Positions 13,392 through 22,620 are shown, counted from the first letter of the stretch. The stretch: DNA of 64,000 nucleotides from Rhodothermales bacterium (GCA_028278205.1 JANQES010000043.1:62001-126000), one strand, 5' to 3'. A program made the numbers and translations. The notes: a model not told the origin generated them from the letters alone.

Positions 13392-16298
13392 ATGATGATG
13401 CACCGCCTCCGATACGCCGCCTACGTCGTCAGCTTCCTCACGCTGTTTGTGCTGGGGTGTAATCTGTTTTGGAATCGTCCGCAGGCCGAGACGCCCTGGC
13501 CCGGCCTCGGCGGCTGGGCCGAGGCACAACTCGAAACCCTGACGCTGGAGCAAAAGGTCTCGCACCTGTTCTCGTCCTACGCCTATGGCCGGTTTAAGAG
13601 CACCGACGATCCGACGTACCGGCGGCTCGTCGATCTGGTAGAGCGGTTCGAGGTGGGCGGTTTGATCTTTTTTCAGGGCGACCCGCTGTCGCAGGCGATG
13701 CTGGCTAACGATTTGCAGGGGCGCGCGCGCCTGCCGCTGCTGGTCTCGCAAGACATGGAATGGGGCGCGGGCATGCGCCTGGAACGGACCACCACGTTTC
13801 CGCGCACGATGGCCCTGGGCGCCACCCGCGATGCATCCCTGGCCTACGCCGCCGGGTATGTGACGGCCCGCGAAGCACGCGCGCTGGGCGCCCACCAGAT
13901 CTTCGCGCCCGTCGCCGACGTCAACAACAACCCGCAGAACCCGGTCATCAATGTGCGGTCGTTCAGCGAGCAGCCCGGCCTCGTGGCCGAGCTAACCACG
14001 GCGTTTGTGCGGGGCGCACAAGACGGCGGCGTGCTCGCCACGGCCAAACACTTCCCCGGCCACGGCGACACCGCGGTCGATTCGCACCTCGACCTGCCGG
14101 TGCTGCCCTTCGACCGTGCCCGGCTCGACACGCTCGAACTCGTCCCGTTCCGCGCCGCCGTCGAAGCCGGGGTGATGAGTGTGATGTCGGCGCACCTTGC
14201 TTTGCCGGCGCTCGACACCGAGGCCAACGTCCCGGCCTCGCTCTCGCCGCGTGTGACACAGGCGATCTTGCGAGACGAATGGAATTTTGGAGGGCTCATC
14301 GTCACCGACGCGCTTCGGATGCAGGGTGTCACGAAACACTTCGGCATCGGCGAGGCGGCGGTGCGCGCCCTGGAAGCCGGCGCCGACATGCTGTTGCTCT
14401 CGGACGATGAATACGCCGCCAGCCGCGCCATCCTCCGCGCCGTCGAAACGGGGCGGCTTACCGAAAAACGGATCGACGAATCGGTGCGGCGGATCCTCCA
14501 GGCCAAAGAGTGGATCGGCCTGCACGAAAACCGGTTCGTGGATCTGAACGCGACGCGGCGGCACGTGGCGACCCGGTCGCATCAGGCCCTCAGTGAAGCC
14601 ATCGCCCGCCGGTCGCTGACGCTGTTGCGCAACGAAGACGACGTGCTTCCCCTGCTCGATTCAAACCAGCGCATCGTTGCCGTGACGCTACACGACAGCA
14701 GCACGCCGTCGTCGGGCCGTTTTTTTGTGGATCAGCTTCGCCAGTACGGCGACGGCCTGAGCATCTCGGCGTATCACCTTGATCGCCGCACTACGCCGGA
14801 GTTGTACCAGACCGTGTTGCAACGCGCGGCAGCTTACGATGTGATCCTCGTGCCTACCTACCTCGGCGTGCGGTCCGGCAGCGGGCAGATCGGCCTGCCG
14901 GAGAAACAGCGGGCTTTTCTGGACGATCTCATCGTCACCGGCAAACCCGTCGTGCTCATCGCCTTCGGCAATCCGTACATGGCGCTCGGGCTGAGGCATC
15001 AGCCGGCGGCCTACCTGGCGGCTTACGGCGCCGCCGATGCCTCGCAGAAAGCCGTGGCGCAGGCGCTCCTGGGCCAGAGCCACATCGACGGCAAGCTGCC
15101 CGTCACCATACCCAGTCTTTACCCCTACGACGCCGGGCTCCACCTCGACCAGGCCACCCAGCGACGCGGCTACCCCGAAGACGCAGGCATGTCTGGCGAC
15201 TCGCTCGCGGCCATCGATTCGCTGCTGCATGCAGCCATCAAGGCCGAGGCCTTTCCCGGCGCGGCGCTGGCTATCGGACGCGCCGGCACGCTCGTCAAAC
15301 TCGACGGCTACGGCTATTTTACCTATGAATCTGAGCAGGCCGTGACGCCGCAGTCGCAGTTCGACATGGCCTCGCTGACCAAGGTCATCGCCACGACGAC
15401 GGCGGCCATGCAACTCTACGAGCAAGGCCGCCTCGATCTCGATGCGCGGGTGAGCCAGTACCTCCAACCCTTCGGCACCAACGGCAAAACCGCCATCACC
15501 ATCCGCCAGTTGCTCACGCACACGAGCGGGATGCCGCCCTACATCCCCTTCCACAAAAAAGGCGTCACCACCCGCGAGGCCGTGCTCGATTCGATCTTCG
15601 CCGTCGGGCTCGACTCTGAACCCGGCGCGAAGTCCCGCTACAGCGATTTCAGCATGATCACGCTGGCGCTGGTCATCGAAAAAATCACCGGGCAGGACTT
15701 CGCCGCCTACACGCGCGAGCACATCTTCGAGCCCCTCGGCATGCACGACACCGGCTTCCGCCCCGCCGGCAAGACCGACACCTCCGTCGTGCCGACGGAG
15801 GTGGACGATTATTTCCGCAACCGTCTCATCCAGGGTGAAGTACACGACGAGACGGCCTGGATCCTCGGCGGCATCGCCGGGCACGCGGGCCTGTTCTCCA
15901 CCGCCGCCGACCTCGCCAAATTCGCCTTCATGCTCACCAACGGCGGGCGCGCCGGCGGCAAGCAGTTCCTCAAAGAAGAAACCATCCGCCTCTTCACCAC
16001 CCCCGTCGATCCCGACAACCACACGCGGGCCTTGGGCTGGGACACCAAGAGCGAGAACGGCTACTCCTCCGCCGGGCAATACTTCGGCCCGAAGAGCTTC
16101 GGCCACACCGGCTTCACCGGCACCTCGTTCTGGGTCGATCCCGACCAGCAACTCTTCGTGATCCTGCTAACCAACCGCGTCTATCCCACGCGCAATAACC
16201 GGGGTCTCGTCCCCGTCCGCCCTGCCGTGGCCGACATCGCCTACAAAGCCATCGTGGGCAAACCGGCCCTGGTGATGCCGAAAGACGATGATCACTGA
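13392..16298 (+). CDS. GH3 beta-N-acetylglucosaminidase fused to a beta-lactamase-family serine hydrolase
   Basis: 968 residues. Lipobox FVLGC about 20 residues after the start (ATG 13392, with in-frame ATGs at 13395 and 13398) anchors it as a lipoprotein. Residues about 35-370 are a GH3 catalytic domain with the NagZ signature KHFPGHGDTAVDSH and the nucleophile region LIVTDALRMQG. A GH3 C-terminal domain follows (about 400-590). Residues about 610-960 are a class C/PBP4-like hydrolase: FDMASLTK gives the S-x-x-K pair, YSD replaces Y-x-N, and GHTGFTGTSF corresponds to the H/K-T-G box. This fusion is known in Bacteroidota and is thought to act on peptidoglycan fragments; the specific substrate is inferred. 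Confidence 0.93.
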   Translation: MMMHRLRYAAYVVSFLTLFVLGCNLFWNRPQAETPWPGLGGWAEAQLETLTLEQKVSHLFSSYAYGRFKSTDDPTYRRLVDLVERFEVGGLIFFQGDPLSQAMLANDLQGRARLPLLVSQDMEWGAGMRLERTTTFPRTMALGATRDASLAYAAGYVTAREARALGAHQIFAPVADVNNNPQNPVINVRSFSEQPGLVAELTTAFVRGAQDGGVLATAKHFPGHGDTAVDSHLDLPVLPFDRARLDTLELVPFRAAVEAGVMSVMSAHLALPALDTEANVPASLSPRVTQAILRDEWNFGGLIVTDALRMQGVTKHFGIGEAAVRALEAGADMLLLSDDEYAASRAILRAVETGRLTEKRIDESVRRILQAKEWIGLHENRFVDLNATRRHVATRSHQALSEAIARRSLTLLRNEDDVLPLLDSNQRIVAVTLHDSSTPSSGRFFVDQLRQYGDGLSISAYHLDRRTTPELYQTVLQRAAAYDVILVPTYLGVRSGSGQIGLPEKQRAFLDDLIVTGKPVVLIAFGNPYMALGLRHQPAAYLAAYGAADASQKAVAQALLGQSHIDGKLPVTIPSLYPYDAGLHLDQATQRRGYPEDAGMSGDSLAAIDSLLHAAIKAEAFPGAALAIGRAGTLVKLDGYGYFTYESEQAVTPQSQFDMASLTKVIATTTAAMQLYEQGRLDLDARVSQYLQPFGTNGKTAITIRQLLTHTSGMPPYIPFHKKGVTTREAVLDSIFAVGLDSEPGAKSRYSDFSMITLALVIEKITGQDFAAYTREHIFEPLGMHDTGFRPAGKTDTSVVPTEVDDYFRNRLIQGEVHDETAWILGGIAGHAGLFSTAADLAKFAFMLTNGGRAGGKQFLKEETIRLFTTPVDPDNHTRALGWDTKSENGYSSAGQYFGPKSFGHTGFTGTSFWVDPDQQLFVILLTNRVYPTRNNRGLVPVRPAVADIAYKAIVGKPALVMPKDDDH

Positions 16299-16405
16299 CG
16301 AAGCCTGATCTGGAACATTCTTTGCAAAAAGGGCTAAACGGCCTGCCAGGGACGCCTGCCGGGCCGCCTCTGACAGATTGTCTTAAACAGTACGATTCCA
16401 GACCC

Positions 16406-16711
16406 ATGCCCACCTACGTCTATCGCCGCGAAGACGGAACGACCTTCGAGATCGAACAACGCATCACCGAAGATGCGCTGGAGACCTGCCCGACGACCGA
16501 TCAGCCCGTCAAACGGGTCATCACCGGCGGCACCGGCCTCATCTTCAAAGGCAGCGGCTTCTACCTGACCGACTACGCCCGCAGCAACAGCGACGACACG
16601 AAGAAAGAAACGGCTCCCGGCAAATCGACTGAAAAAAGCACCGCCTCCTCCGAAAAATCCGCCCCCTCCGAAACGAGCACCAAGCCCGCCACCTCGAAAA
16701 GCGACGACTGA
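16406..16711 (+). CDS. FmdB-like putative regulatory protein with degenerate zinc ribbon
   Basis: 101 residues; start ATG 16406. MPTYVYRREDGTTFEIEQ and GGTGLIFKGSGFYLTDYARS match FmdB/CxxC_CXXC_SSSS proteins, which usually begin with a Cys4 zinc ribbon. Here three of the four cysteines are missing (only the one in ETCPTTDQP remains), so zinc binding is unlikely. The C-terminal third is a low-complexity tail of Ser, Thr, Lys and Glu. The TGA stop is directly followed by the left arm of a family A element. The function of the family is poorly known. Confidence 0.8.
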   Translation: MPTYVYRREDGTTFEIEQRITEDALETCPTTDQPVKRVITGGTGLIFKGSGFYLTDYARSNSDDTKKETAPGKSTEKSTASSEKSAPSETSTKPATSKSDD

Positions 16712-16715
16712 TCAC

Positions 16716-16881
16716 GATTTTGGATTTTAGATTTTGGATTTTGGATTTTGGATTGGGAAAATTCCGATCTCCATTTAACAATCGAAAAAGCCGCGACGGT
16801 CGAAACGGGCGCGGCTTTTTCGATTGAGATGACGGTGCGATCTCTGGCCAATCCAAAATCCAAAATCTAAAATCCAAAATC
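16716..16881. repeat. Family A composite element, copy 3
   Basis: Left arm 16716-16756 and inverted right arm 16848-16881 of TTTTGGA/TCCAAAA words. It lies between the convergent FmdB-like and GWxTD genes. The right arm overlaps the TGA stop (16880-16882) of the GWxTD gene. Confidence 0.92.
16780..16825. terminator. Bidirectional terminator inside family A copy 3
   Basis: AATCGAAAAAGCCGCG (16780-16795) is perfectly inverted at 16810-16825 with a 14-base loop. Each side supplies a T-run for one strand, so it can end both convergent transcripts. Confidence 0.9.
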
Positions 16882-18352
16882 ATAAGACTTCGCCCCGGCG
16901 CCAGCGGCGGAGGATGCGGCGCCAGCCGGCTTCGTAGGAGAAATCGCGTTCGAGCAGGTAGGCTTCGAAGAGGCCGCCGGAGGCATAGATACGCCGCCGG
17001 GTGAAGACAAACGCACCGATCTGATCATACTCGTCGTAGCTGTAGCGCCAGAGTTCGTATTCGAGTTGGGTATCGACGTAGACAGGGCTGCCGAACATCA
17101 CATAGATCATACCCCGGTCGGTCTTCCACCCTTCTTTGTAGGTCGTGTAGAGCCGGTTGGCTTCTTCGACGCGGCTGTAGTAGAGTTTGAGCAAGTTGGC
17201 GGCGCGGGTTCGTTCGGGGATGAGTGCGCCCCAGAAAGCATCGAAGCGGCGTTTCTTCTCTGCCACCGTCTCGGCAGCCTGGATGTGTTCGAGTTCGTGC
17301 TTGCGCGCGATGTAGACGAGCGCCTCGATCATCTCGTCGAGTGTGGTGATTCGGGGATGGGAGGCGCTACGGACGGCGAAATCGCGGCGGCGGTCCAGGA
17401 GCGGATCCTTGCCACGTTCTTCGTCCTTCGTCCGGATCACCTGCACATCCACCCGGTAGATGCCCTCGTCCAGCGGCGGCAGGTCGAATTCGATGACGAC
17501 GGCTTCGTCGAGGTCGCGCGCAGGGCGGCGGGTTATCTGGAGCGTATCGGCGCGGTTGTAGCGCACGAGGCCTAAGCCTTGCCCAAGGGCGTAAGAATAC
17601 GGCGGGCGAGCGGTAGCCGTATCGCTGGGAAAGCGCATCAGGCGCATCGTCACCTGCGCCTCGCCGAGGTGCTGGGCGTTGTAGAGTTCGACGGCGGCGC
17701 GCAGCGAATCCATCCCGGCAGGCAGGTGCAACGAGAGGATCGGCGCGAAGGAGGCGTTCCCCTGTTTGCCTTCCAGGCGAATCCGGCTGAGCACCGGCTG
17801 CACCGCGCCCACTTCGACCACCTCTACCCGCTGGCGCCGCCGCGCTTCCTTGCGGCTTTCCGTATCGATCAACACCACGTCGATGAGATAGATGCCGGGT
17901 GCTACGTCCAGCCGCTGCGTGCGCAAATACGACGCGAAGGCTTGCGTAGCCTCGTAGGCCGGCACACGGACCGTATCGACGCCGGCATATTCGGCCATCA
18001 GGGTCTTGCCCTTCCGATCCATCAACCGCGCGATGGTCTCGAAGCGGGCCTGAAAGCCGTCGTCTTCGGGCACAAAAACCAGCGAGGCGTGCGGGATGCT
18101 CAGATAGAGATCGATGCCCGCCTGCCCGCCCCGCACCGTCGCGACGGCTTCGAGGTCGAAGTTGGGCACGCCCGGCTCGTACTGCACCGTGCGCCCGGCA
18201 TCGACCGAGTCGAGCCGCGCGGTGCTCGAACAACCGGCACCGAACAGGCAGGCAGCCAGCACAAACGCCGCGCACAAACTCCGGACGCCCGGGCGAGACA
18301 CGCCGCCCGCGCCTTGTTCTTCGCACTTCGTTCTCTGTGCTTTGATTTTCAT
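16880..18352 (-). CDS. GWxTD domain-containing lipoprotein
   Basis: About 490 residues from the ATG at 18352. The signal peptide ends in the lipobox LFGAGC, so it is membrane anchored. The C-terminal GWxTD domain is visible around residues 375-460: EEANRLYTTYKEGWKTDRGM then IYVMFGSPVYVDTQ and YELWRYSYDEYD. The middle part is beta-rich, perhaps Ig-like. GWxTD proteins are found in Bacteroidota and relatives; their role is unknown. The N-terminal residues KIKAQRTKCEEQ before the hydrophobic core are encoded by a heptamer repeat arm (18312-18346), and the TGA stop is formed in another repeat arm. tpiA lies just upstream on the same strand. Confidence 0.85.
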   Translation of the reverse strand: MKIKAQRTKCEEQGAGGVSRPGVRSLCAAFVLAACLFGAGCSSTARLDSVDAGRTVQYEPGVPNFDLEAVATVRGGQAGIDLYLSIPHASLVFVPEDDGFQARFETIARLMDRKGKTLMAEYAGVDTVRVPAYEATQAFASYLRTQRLDVAPGIYLIDVVLIDTESRKEARRRQRVEVVEVGAVQPVLSRIRLEGKQGNASFAPILSLHLPAGMDSLRAAVELYNAQHLGEAQVTMRLMRFPSDTATARPPYSYALGQGLGLVRYNRADTLQITRRPARDLDEAVVIEFDLPPLDEGIYRVDVQVIRTKDEERGKDPLLDRRRDFAVRSASHPRITTLDEMIEALVYIARKHELEHIQAAETVAEKKRRFDAFWGALIPERTRAANLLKLYYSRVEEANRLYTTYKEGWKTDRGMIYVMFGSPVYVDTQLEYELWRYSYDEYDQIGAFVFTRRRIYASGGLFEAYLLERDFSYEAGWRRILRRWRRGEVL

Positions 18353-18404
18353 CTGCCCAACCCGTTCTTGAACAAATAAAGAACCAAATACAAAGAACAA
18401 AGAT
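18312..18404. repeat. Inverted heptamer element, family K, spanning a start codon
   Basis: Left arm 18312-18346 (TTGTTCT, TCGCACT, TCGTTCT, CTGTGCT) is imperfectly inverted at 18366-18404 (AAAGAAC words). The ATG of the GWxTD lipoprotein (18350-18352) lies in the loop, so the left arm is translated. Confidence 0.7.
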
Positions 18405-18408
18405 CAAT

Positions 18409-19161
18409 CTACGCCCCTTGCTCGGCCTGCACGATGGCAGCGAAAGAATCGGCCTTGAGGCTGGCGCCGCCGATGAGACCGCCGTCTACGTCGGTCTGGC
18501 TGAGCAAGTCAGCGGCGTTGGCGGGTTTCATGCTGCCGCCGTAGAGGATGTGGATGTCGCGCGCAAAGGATTCGCCGAACCGCTTACTGAGCAGACCACG
18601 GATGAAGGCGTGCATATCCTGGGCCTGCGCAGGCGTAGCCGTCTCGCCGGTGCCGATAGCCCAGACCGGCTCATACGCAATGACGAGCCGGGCCGGGTCA
18701 TCGACCGAGACCCCGTCGAGCGCGCCGGCGACTTGTGTCTGCACTACCTCGTTCTCCCGCCCGGCCCTGCGCTCGTCGAGCACTTCGCCCACGCAGATGA
18801 TGGGGATCAGGCCGTTCGCCAGGGCCTGCTTCACTTTCGCATTAACCCCCGCATCCGTCTCGCCGAAATATTGACGGCGTTCCGAGTGGCCGAGGATCAC
18901 GTAATCGCACCCGACCGAGCGCAGCATCGGCGCAGCCACTTCGCCGGTGTAGGCCCCGGCATCGGCGGCGTGCATATTCTGCGCGCCGAGCTTGACGGCG
19001 GAGCCGCGCAACGCGCCGAAAACGGCATCGAGGCTGATGAAAGGCGGGCAGACGGCCACCTGCACCGCCCCCGGATCGCCGACGGCGGCTACTACATCCT
19101 GCGCCAACTGCGTCGCAGCGGCCAGGTCGGTGTTCATTTTCCAGTTTCCTGCAATGAGCAT
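18409..19161 (-). CDS. tpiA: Triosephosphate isomerase
   Basis: 250 residues, the normal length of this homodimeric TIM-barrel enzyme, which interconverts dihydroxyacetone phosphate and glyceraldehyde 3-phosphate in glycolysis and gluconeogenesis. The catalytic residues are visible: Lys8 in AGNWKMN, His92 in ILGHSERR and Glu164 in AYEPVWAIGTG, the last at the start of the mobile loop. LYGGSMKPANA and GLIGGASLKADSF bind the phosphate. The start ATG is at 19161. Downstream is the GWxTD gene, with a family K element filling most of the short gap. Cytosolic. Confidence 0.97.
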   Translation of the reverse strand: MLIAGNWKMNTDLAAATQLAQDVVAAVGDPGAVQVAVCPPFISLDAVFGALRGSAVKLGAQNMHAADAGAYTGEVAAPMLRSVGCDYVILGHSERRQYFGETDAGVNAKVKQALANGLIPIICVGEVLDERRAGRENEVVQTQVAGALDGVSVDDPARLVIAYEPVWAIGTGETATPAQAQDMHAFIRGLLSKRFGESFARDIHILYGGSMKPANAADLLSQTDVDGGLIGGASLKADSFAAIVQAEQGA

Positions 19162-19168
19162 GGGTTTT

Positions 19169-19452
19169 CGTGTTTGGGTGTTATGGTGTTCGGGTGTTAT
19201 AGTGTTTTAGTGGTAGCAGTGCGCTTTGTGATGAACCCGACCCGCCCGGCGCTCAATCACCGGGCTCAGGAGCACAAGGACGCTGAAGCGCCCTGTTGTA
19301 GCCCCATCGGGGCTTGAGCGGCTGAGCCCGGTCCTTCAGGGCCGGGCGGTGTTGCGCGTTCACCATCTTGCGCATACCTACCAACTAAAACACCATAACA
19401 CTGGAACACCAAAACACTAAAACACCAAAACACTTTACCACTAAAACACTAT
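19169..19452. repeat. Octamer inverted repeat, family C, copy 2, with internal hairpins
   Basis: Arms 19169-19213 and 19383-19452 (TGTTATAG and inverse words) flank about 170 bases that hold two GC hairpins: AGCCCCATCGGGGCT near 19300 and GCCCGGTCCTTCAGGGCCGGGC near 19325. The interior has no ORF of note. The right arm includes the stop codon (19449-19451) of the TlpA-like gene. It separates tpiA from that gene. Confidence 0.78.
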
Positions 19453-20834
19453 GAATTCCTCAGCAACGCCAGCACGTCATCCCGCAACGTGGTCATGGTG
19501 CCACCGACGTATTTGCCGACGATGTTGCCGGCGGCGTCGATGAGGTAACGCGTCGGGAGCACGTTGACGTTATAGCGACGGGCCGTCATGTTTTCCAGGC
19601 CGTCGGGGATGAAGACGTGGAAGCCAGGCGCCTCGCGTCCGTCGAGGAAAGCTTCGTTGAGCAGCGTGTCCGGCTCTAGCGAGAACGAGACGATGTGCAG
19701 GGAATCGCCGCCGGTTTCTGCGTAAAGCGCGTTGCGCGCCTCGAATTCGCGTTGGTAGACCTGATCTTGCGGCTGATAAAATTCCAGCAACACGAGGCGC
19801 CCGCGCAGGCTTTCCAGGGCGAGCGAATCGCCGGTGGCGGTGACGGTGGTGAAGACGGGCGCCGCCATGCCGGGCAACAGGTTTTCGAGTTCGTAAATGG
19901 CGTGGTCGGCCCAGCGCGACCAGGGCGTGGCGGCATAGGTCGAGGCGAGCGCGCGGGCGGCTTCCAGCGCTTTATCGTACTCCAGACTATCCATGTGCGC
20001 CAGGACGAACTCCGACTGCAACTGGGCGCGCTGGCTGTCGTCGATGGCGCGTTCCTGGAAGTCGCGGATCAGTTGCAGCGCCGCCTCCTGGCCGGCCAGC
20101 CGCGCCTGCGACCGCCGCACCGCCTGCCCTACATCGGCGTAATTGATGTTTTGCGGCGAGACCTCGCGCGCCCGCGCCAGCGCCAGCGAATCGTTCCAAC
20201 CGCCGAGCATAATCACGGCTTCGGCGGAGGCCACCTCGCTGCCCATCGTGTTGGGGAATGTCGAGCGCATGTTCCAGAAAATCATCGTCGTCTGTTCGAC
20301 GCTGGTGCGCACGCTGTTCTCATCATACTGGCCGCCCTGGATTAAGGCGAGCAGCTTGTTGTTGTGCTGGGCTTTTGTGTTTTGATAGGCAACCCAGGCT
20401 GCGTTCTCCGGAGACCGGAGGCGCAGCCGGCGATTGCCCACCGGAAACGTAGCCTCCAACGTCGCCGAGTCGCCCTCGGCCACGGCCAGTTCGCCGATTT
20501 TGAGGATCTGGCCGCGCCGGCTGATGATGAGTGCATAAATGCCCCGCGTCGGCGCGGTGATGTCGAGTTGGAAGGCGCCGGCACTGTCGGTTTCGGCATA
20601 GCCCAGCGTATCGGGCTGGCCCTGGTTGTCGAGGGCCACGAGCACTTCGAAGCCCCGATAATCCGCCACCGCATCCACGTCGGCGCTGACCGAAAGGCGC
20701 CCGGAGAGGTAACTGTGGACGGGGATCTCGCGGTCGGGGCCGGGACCGGCGGCTTCCTGCTGTCCACAGGCGGCCCCCACCATAATCAAACTACAGCCCA
20801 TCCAGGCCAGAAAAAGAGCGAGTTGTTTGTTCAT
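19449..20834 (-). CDS. TlpA-like thioredoxin-fold lipoprotein lacking the CxxC pair
   Basis: 461 residues with lipobox VGAACGQ, anchored at about Cys23. Residues about 40-130 form a DUF4369-like beta domain, followed by a helical middle (130-320) and a thioredoxin/AhpC-TSA-like C-terminus: GMAAPVFTTVTATGDSL, then LVLLEFYQPQDQVYQREF, and NVNVLPTRYLIDAAGNIVGK with the cis-proline loop. The position where TlpA/ResA proteins carry C-x-x-C has YQPQ, so it should not be a dithiol oxidoreductase. Such redox-dead TlpA-like lipoproteins occur in Bacteroidota. It starts at ATG 20834. The stop lies in a repeat arm. Confidence 0.82.
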   Translation of the reverse strand: MNKQLALFLAWMGCSLIMVGAACGQQEAAGPGPDREIPVHSYLSGRLSVSADVDAVADYRGFEVLVALDNQGQPDTLGYAETDSAGAFQLDITAPTRGIYALIISRRGQILKIGELAVAEGDSATLEATFPVGNRRLRLRSPENAAWVAYQNTKAQHNNKLLALIQGGQYDENSVRTSVEQTTMIFWNMRSTFPNTMGSEVASAEAVIMLGGWNDSLALARAREVSPQNINYADVGQAVRRSQARLAGQEAALQLIRDFQERAIDDSQRAQLQSEFVLAHMDSLEYDKALEAARALASTYAATPWSRWADHAIYELENLLPGMAAPVFTTVTATGDSLALESLRGRLVLLEFYQPQDQVYQREFEARNALYAETGGDSLHIVSFSLEPDTLLNEAFLDGREAPGFHVFIPDGLENMTARRYNVNVLPTRYLIDAAGNIVGKYVGGTMTTLRDDVLALLRNS

Positions 20835-20904
20835 GGTTGGAATTGTTTAGAGCGCGTCTAGAAATTCCTTTCCGTTTTGCCTATTTGCTCATTTGCCCCT
20901 GTCC

Positions 20905-22401
20905 TCAATTCCGCCTCGCCTCCAGCCGTTCGACCAGAAGCGCGCGGACGAGCTTCGGGTCGGGCGAGCCGTCGAAGCTGCGCATGACCTGGCCGATGAA
21001 GAAGCCGATGAGGCCCTGCTTGCCGCCGAGATAGACCTGCACCTGATCTTCGTGCCGGGCCAGCACCTGCTCCACGACGGGGATCAGCGCGCCCTCGTCC
21101 GAGACCTGAAGCAGATTATGCGCCTCGGCGATAGCTTCCGGCGCGCGGTCGTCGTCGAGCATCGCATCGAAGATCTCCTGCGCCCCGCTCGAATTGACGG
21201 CGTTGTCCATCCGCAACCGGATGAGACCGGCCAGGCGTTCGGCGTCGATGGGGAAGGCGTCGAGGTCGAGGGCGCGTTCGTTGAGCACGCGCAGCACGTC
21301 GGTCATGACGAAGTTAGAGACGGCCTTGGCCTGCGCTTGCAGATCGCCCTCGCCCGCCTGCCGTTGGAGCGCCGCGAGGGTGGCTTCGAAGTACTCGGCC
21401 ACGTTGCGCTCTTCGGTGAGCACCCCGGCGTCATAGGCCGGCAACTTTAACGCATCGATGAACCGCGCCCGCAGCGCATCGGGCAACTCGGGCAGCGACG
21501 CGCGGATCCGTTCGAGCCGCTCTTCAGAGACGACCACCTGCGCCAGATCCGGATCCGGGAAATACCGATAGTCGTGCGCCTCTTCTTTCGAGCGCATCGG
21601 GCGTGTCTCCTGCCGGTTGGCATCCCAGAGGAGCGTCTGATGCACCACCTCGTCACCCCGCTTAAGCAGGCGGATCTGGCGTTTGATCTCGTAATCGATG
21701 GCGCGCTCGACGTTTCGGAACGAGTTCATGTTTTTGATCTCGGTCTTGACGCCGAGGGCCTCCTGCCCGGCAGGCCGCACCGATACGTTGGCATCGCACC
21801 GGAGCGACCCCTCTTCCATGTTGCCGTCGCAGATGCCGAGGTAGCGGACGAGCTGGCGGATCTTCTGCATGTAGAGATAGGCCCCGCGCGCCGACCGGAT
21901 ATCCGGCTCCGAGACGATCTCGATCAACGGCACGCCGCAGCGGTTGTAGTCGAGCAGCGTATCGGTGGGATCCTGATCGTGAATCGATTTGCCGGCGTCT
22001 TCCTCCATGTGAATCCGCGTCAACCCGATCCTTTTGACGACGGCCTGCCCATCACCCTCGCCCTCAAGGACGATTTCGACGTAGCCGTGCTCGCAGATGG
22101 GCTGTTCGTATTGCGAGATCTGATAGCCTTTGGGCAGATCCGGATAGAAATAATGCTTACGCGCCAGGATGGATCGCTCGGCGATCCGGCAGTGCGTGGC
22201 CAACCCCATCCGCACCGTGTATTCGACAGCGCGCTCGTTCAAAACCGGCAACGTGCCCGGATGACCAAGGCTGATGGGATCGACGTGCCGGTTGGGCAAC
22301 GCGCCGAAAGCCGCCGACTCCGGGCTGAAGGCTTTCGATGCGGTCTGAAGCTGGCAATGCACCTCCAGGCCGATGACCGGCTCGTAGGTTTCGTGCGCCA
22401 T
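20905..22401 (-). CDS. gatB: Asp-tRNA(Asn)/Glu-tRNA(Gln) amidotransferase subunit B
   Basis: 498 residues, normal length. GatB phosphorylates and amidates mischarged Glu-tRNA(Gln) or Asp-tRNA(Asn) in the GatCAB complex. Conserved blocks are YEPVIGLEVHCQLQT at the start, LGHPGTLPVLN, ARKHYFYPDLPKGYQISQY, IHMEEDAGKSIH, DYNRCGVPLIEIVSEPD and EIKNMNSFRNVERAI. The C-terminal YqeY-like tail is present: VSDEGALIPVVEQVL and GFFIGQVMR. gatA and gatC are not in the window, so the complex is encoded elsewhere. The upstream 384-base spacer to 22786 contains a family C repeat. Cytosolic. Confidence 0.97.
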   Translation of the reverse strand: MAHETYEPVIGLEVHCQLQTASKAFSPESAAFGALPNRHVDPISLGHPGTLPVLNERAVEYTVRMGLATHCRIAERSILARKHYFYPDLPKGYQISQYEQPICEHGYVEIVLEGEGDGQAVVKRIGLTRIHMEEDAGKSIHDQDPTDTLLDYNRCGVPLIEIVSEPDIRSARGAYLYMQKIRQLVRYLGICDGNMEEGSLRCDANVSVRPAGQEALGVKTEIKNMNSFRNVERAIDYEIKRQIRLLKRGDEVVHQTLLWDANRQETRPMRSKEEAHDYRYFPDPDLAQVVVSEERLERIRASLPELPDALRARFIDALKLPAYDAGVLTEERNVAEYFEATLAALQRQAGEGDLQAQAKAVSNFVMTDVLRVLNERALDLDAFPIDAERLAGLIRLRMDNAVNSSGAQEIFDAMLDDDRAPEAIAEAHNLLQVSDEGALIPVVEQVLARHEDQVQVYLGGKQGLIGFFIGQVMRSFDGSPDPKLVRALLVERLEARRN

Positions 22402-22520
22402 GATGCGCTTTCGGCTAATTGGCGTATTTACAACGTGTTGACGATTGGGTATCGTTCCGGGGGCCGGGGTATTATTTGCGTGACCTCAAGGGTCTTGCCC
22501 TGCAAAGACGTATTCAGGAG

Positions 22521-22620
22521 TAGGGTGTTTTGGTGTTCCAGTTTTTTGGTTGACTGCGCAATAACACTAAAACACCCCCGACAAACCGCATGAGGCCGCA
22601 CTAACATGAGGCCGCACTAA
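22521..22620. repeat. Family C octamer inverted repeat, copy 3, plus a 16-bp tandem duplication
   Basis: Arms 22521-22550 (GTGTTTTGGTGTTCCAG) and 22559-22577 (AACACTAAAACACC) pair imperfectly. Immediately after is a perfect tandem copy of CATGAGGCCGCACTAA at 22589-22604 and 22605-22620. The rest of 22402-22785 shows nothing I can name. Confidence 0.7.
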
